This document shows, one piece after another, positions 5,279 through 5,311 of a stretch of 5,311 nucleotides of DNA. This DNA comes from Methylococcaceae bacterium (lineage in GTDB: Bacteria; Pseudomonadota; Gammaproteobacteria; Methylococcales; Methylomonadaceae). Numbering within the stretch: the stretch's first letter is position 1; every line of letters begins with the position of its first letter. The DNA lies in assembly GCA_005779525.1 (NCBI GenBank), contig SXIZ01000295.1:1-5311 (forward strand), read 5' to 3'. Position numbers and translations under genes: made by a program. The notes under the pieces are model-generated. The model saw nothing but the letters and a program-made list of their open reading frames with translations. It was not told where the DNA came from and did not search any database.

Positions 5279-5311
5279 TAAATTGCAGGCAAAAAAAAGG
5301 CCTAGATTTTA

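Larger units (their letters stand above)
5049..5311. other. Spacer downstream of kdpE
   Basis: No gene is supportable in these 263 bases, and there is no start of kdpA or of another kdp structural gene. No GC-rich hairpin followed by a T-run is present, so the kdpDE terminator is not obvious. The stretch contains a palindromic element (5110-5174), two overlapping AT-rich hairpins (5213-5250) and a 12-base tandem repeat (5255-5278). A run of eight A follows at 5290-5297. These could belong to the 3' end of the kdpDE transcript or to the control region of a gene beyond the window. Confidence 0.5.

Noticed and set aside
1..5311. CRISPR array, transposon or integrase, tRNA and rRNA
   Set aside because: No regularly spaced repeats, no transposase or recombinase coding sequence, and no tRNA- or rRNA-like segments were seen on either strand.

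Overview
The window carries a two-component potassium/osmotic-stress signalling operon, kdpD-kdpE, on the plus strand. One small gene for a membrane protein with a zinc ribbon lies upstream, and the rest is gene-poor, AT-richer flanking DNA. The KdpD and KdpE proteins resemble proteobacterial, especially gammaproteobacterial, members: KdpD has the RPDPD start, KdpD-Usp-4TM-GAF-HisKA-HATPase order and about 900 residues. Coding sequence is of moderate GC and the spacers are clearly AT-richer, with low coding density. This would fit a gammaproteobacterium with a relaxed or host-associated genome, but the genus cannot be named from the sequence.

Layout. Bases 1-967 hold no gene I can support, only several palindromic or inverted-repeat elements and a few weak short frames. 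Bases 968-1243 encode a 91-residue protein with two membrane segments and a four-cysteine zinc ribbon, preceded by a good Shine-Dalgarno sequence. Bases 1244-1595 are a 352-base spacer containing a possible gene remnant on the minus strand. Bases 1596-4331 are kdpD (911 aa) and 4353-5048 are kdpE (231 aa), 21 bases apart and almost certainly co-transcribed. Bases 5049-5311 are non-coding and contain a structured palindromic element, two competing AT-rich hairpins and a 12-base tandem duplication.

How the genes work together. KdpD senses K+ limitation or osmotic stress, autophosphorylates on His690 and passes the phosphate to Asp56 of KdpE, an OmpR-type transcription factor. The classical target, the kdpFABC K+-pump operon, is not next to kdpDE on either side within the window. 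The most notable observation is that KdpD's N-terminal Walker A motif reads GAAAGVGNT, with asparagine where the family has the ATP-binding lysine. The histidine-kinase core and the Walker B region are intact. Together these suggest a KdpD whose N-terminal nucleotide-dependent regulation has changed, possibly linked to separation from or loss of the pump. I saw no CRISPR array, transposase, tRNA or rRNA, and no convincing new multi-gene system.
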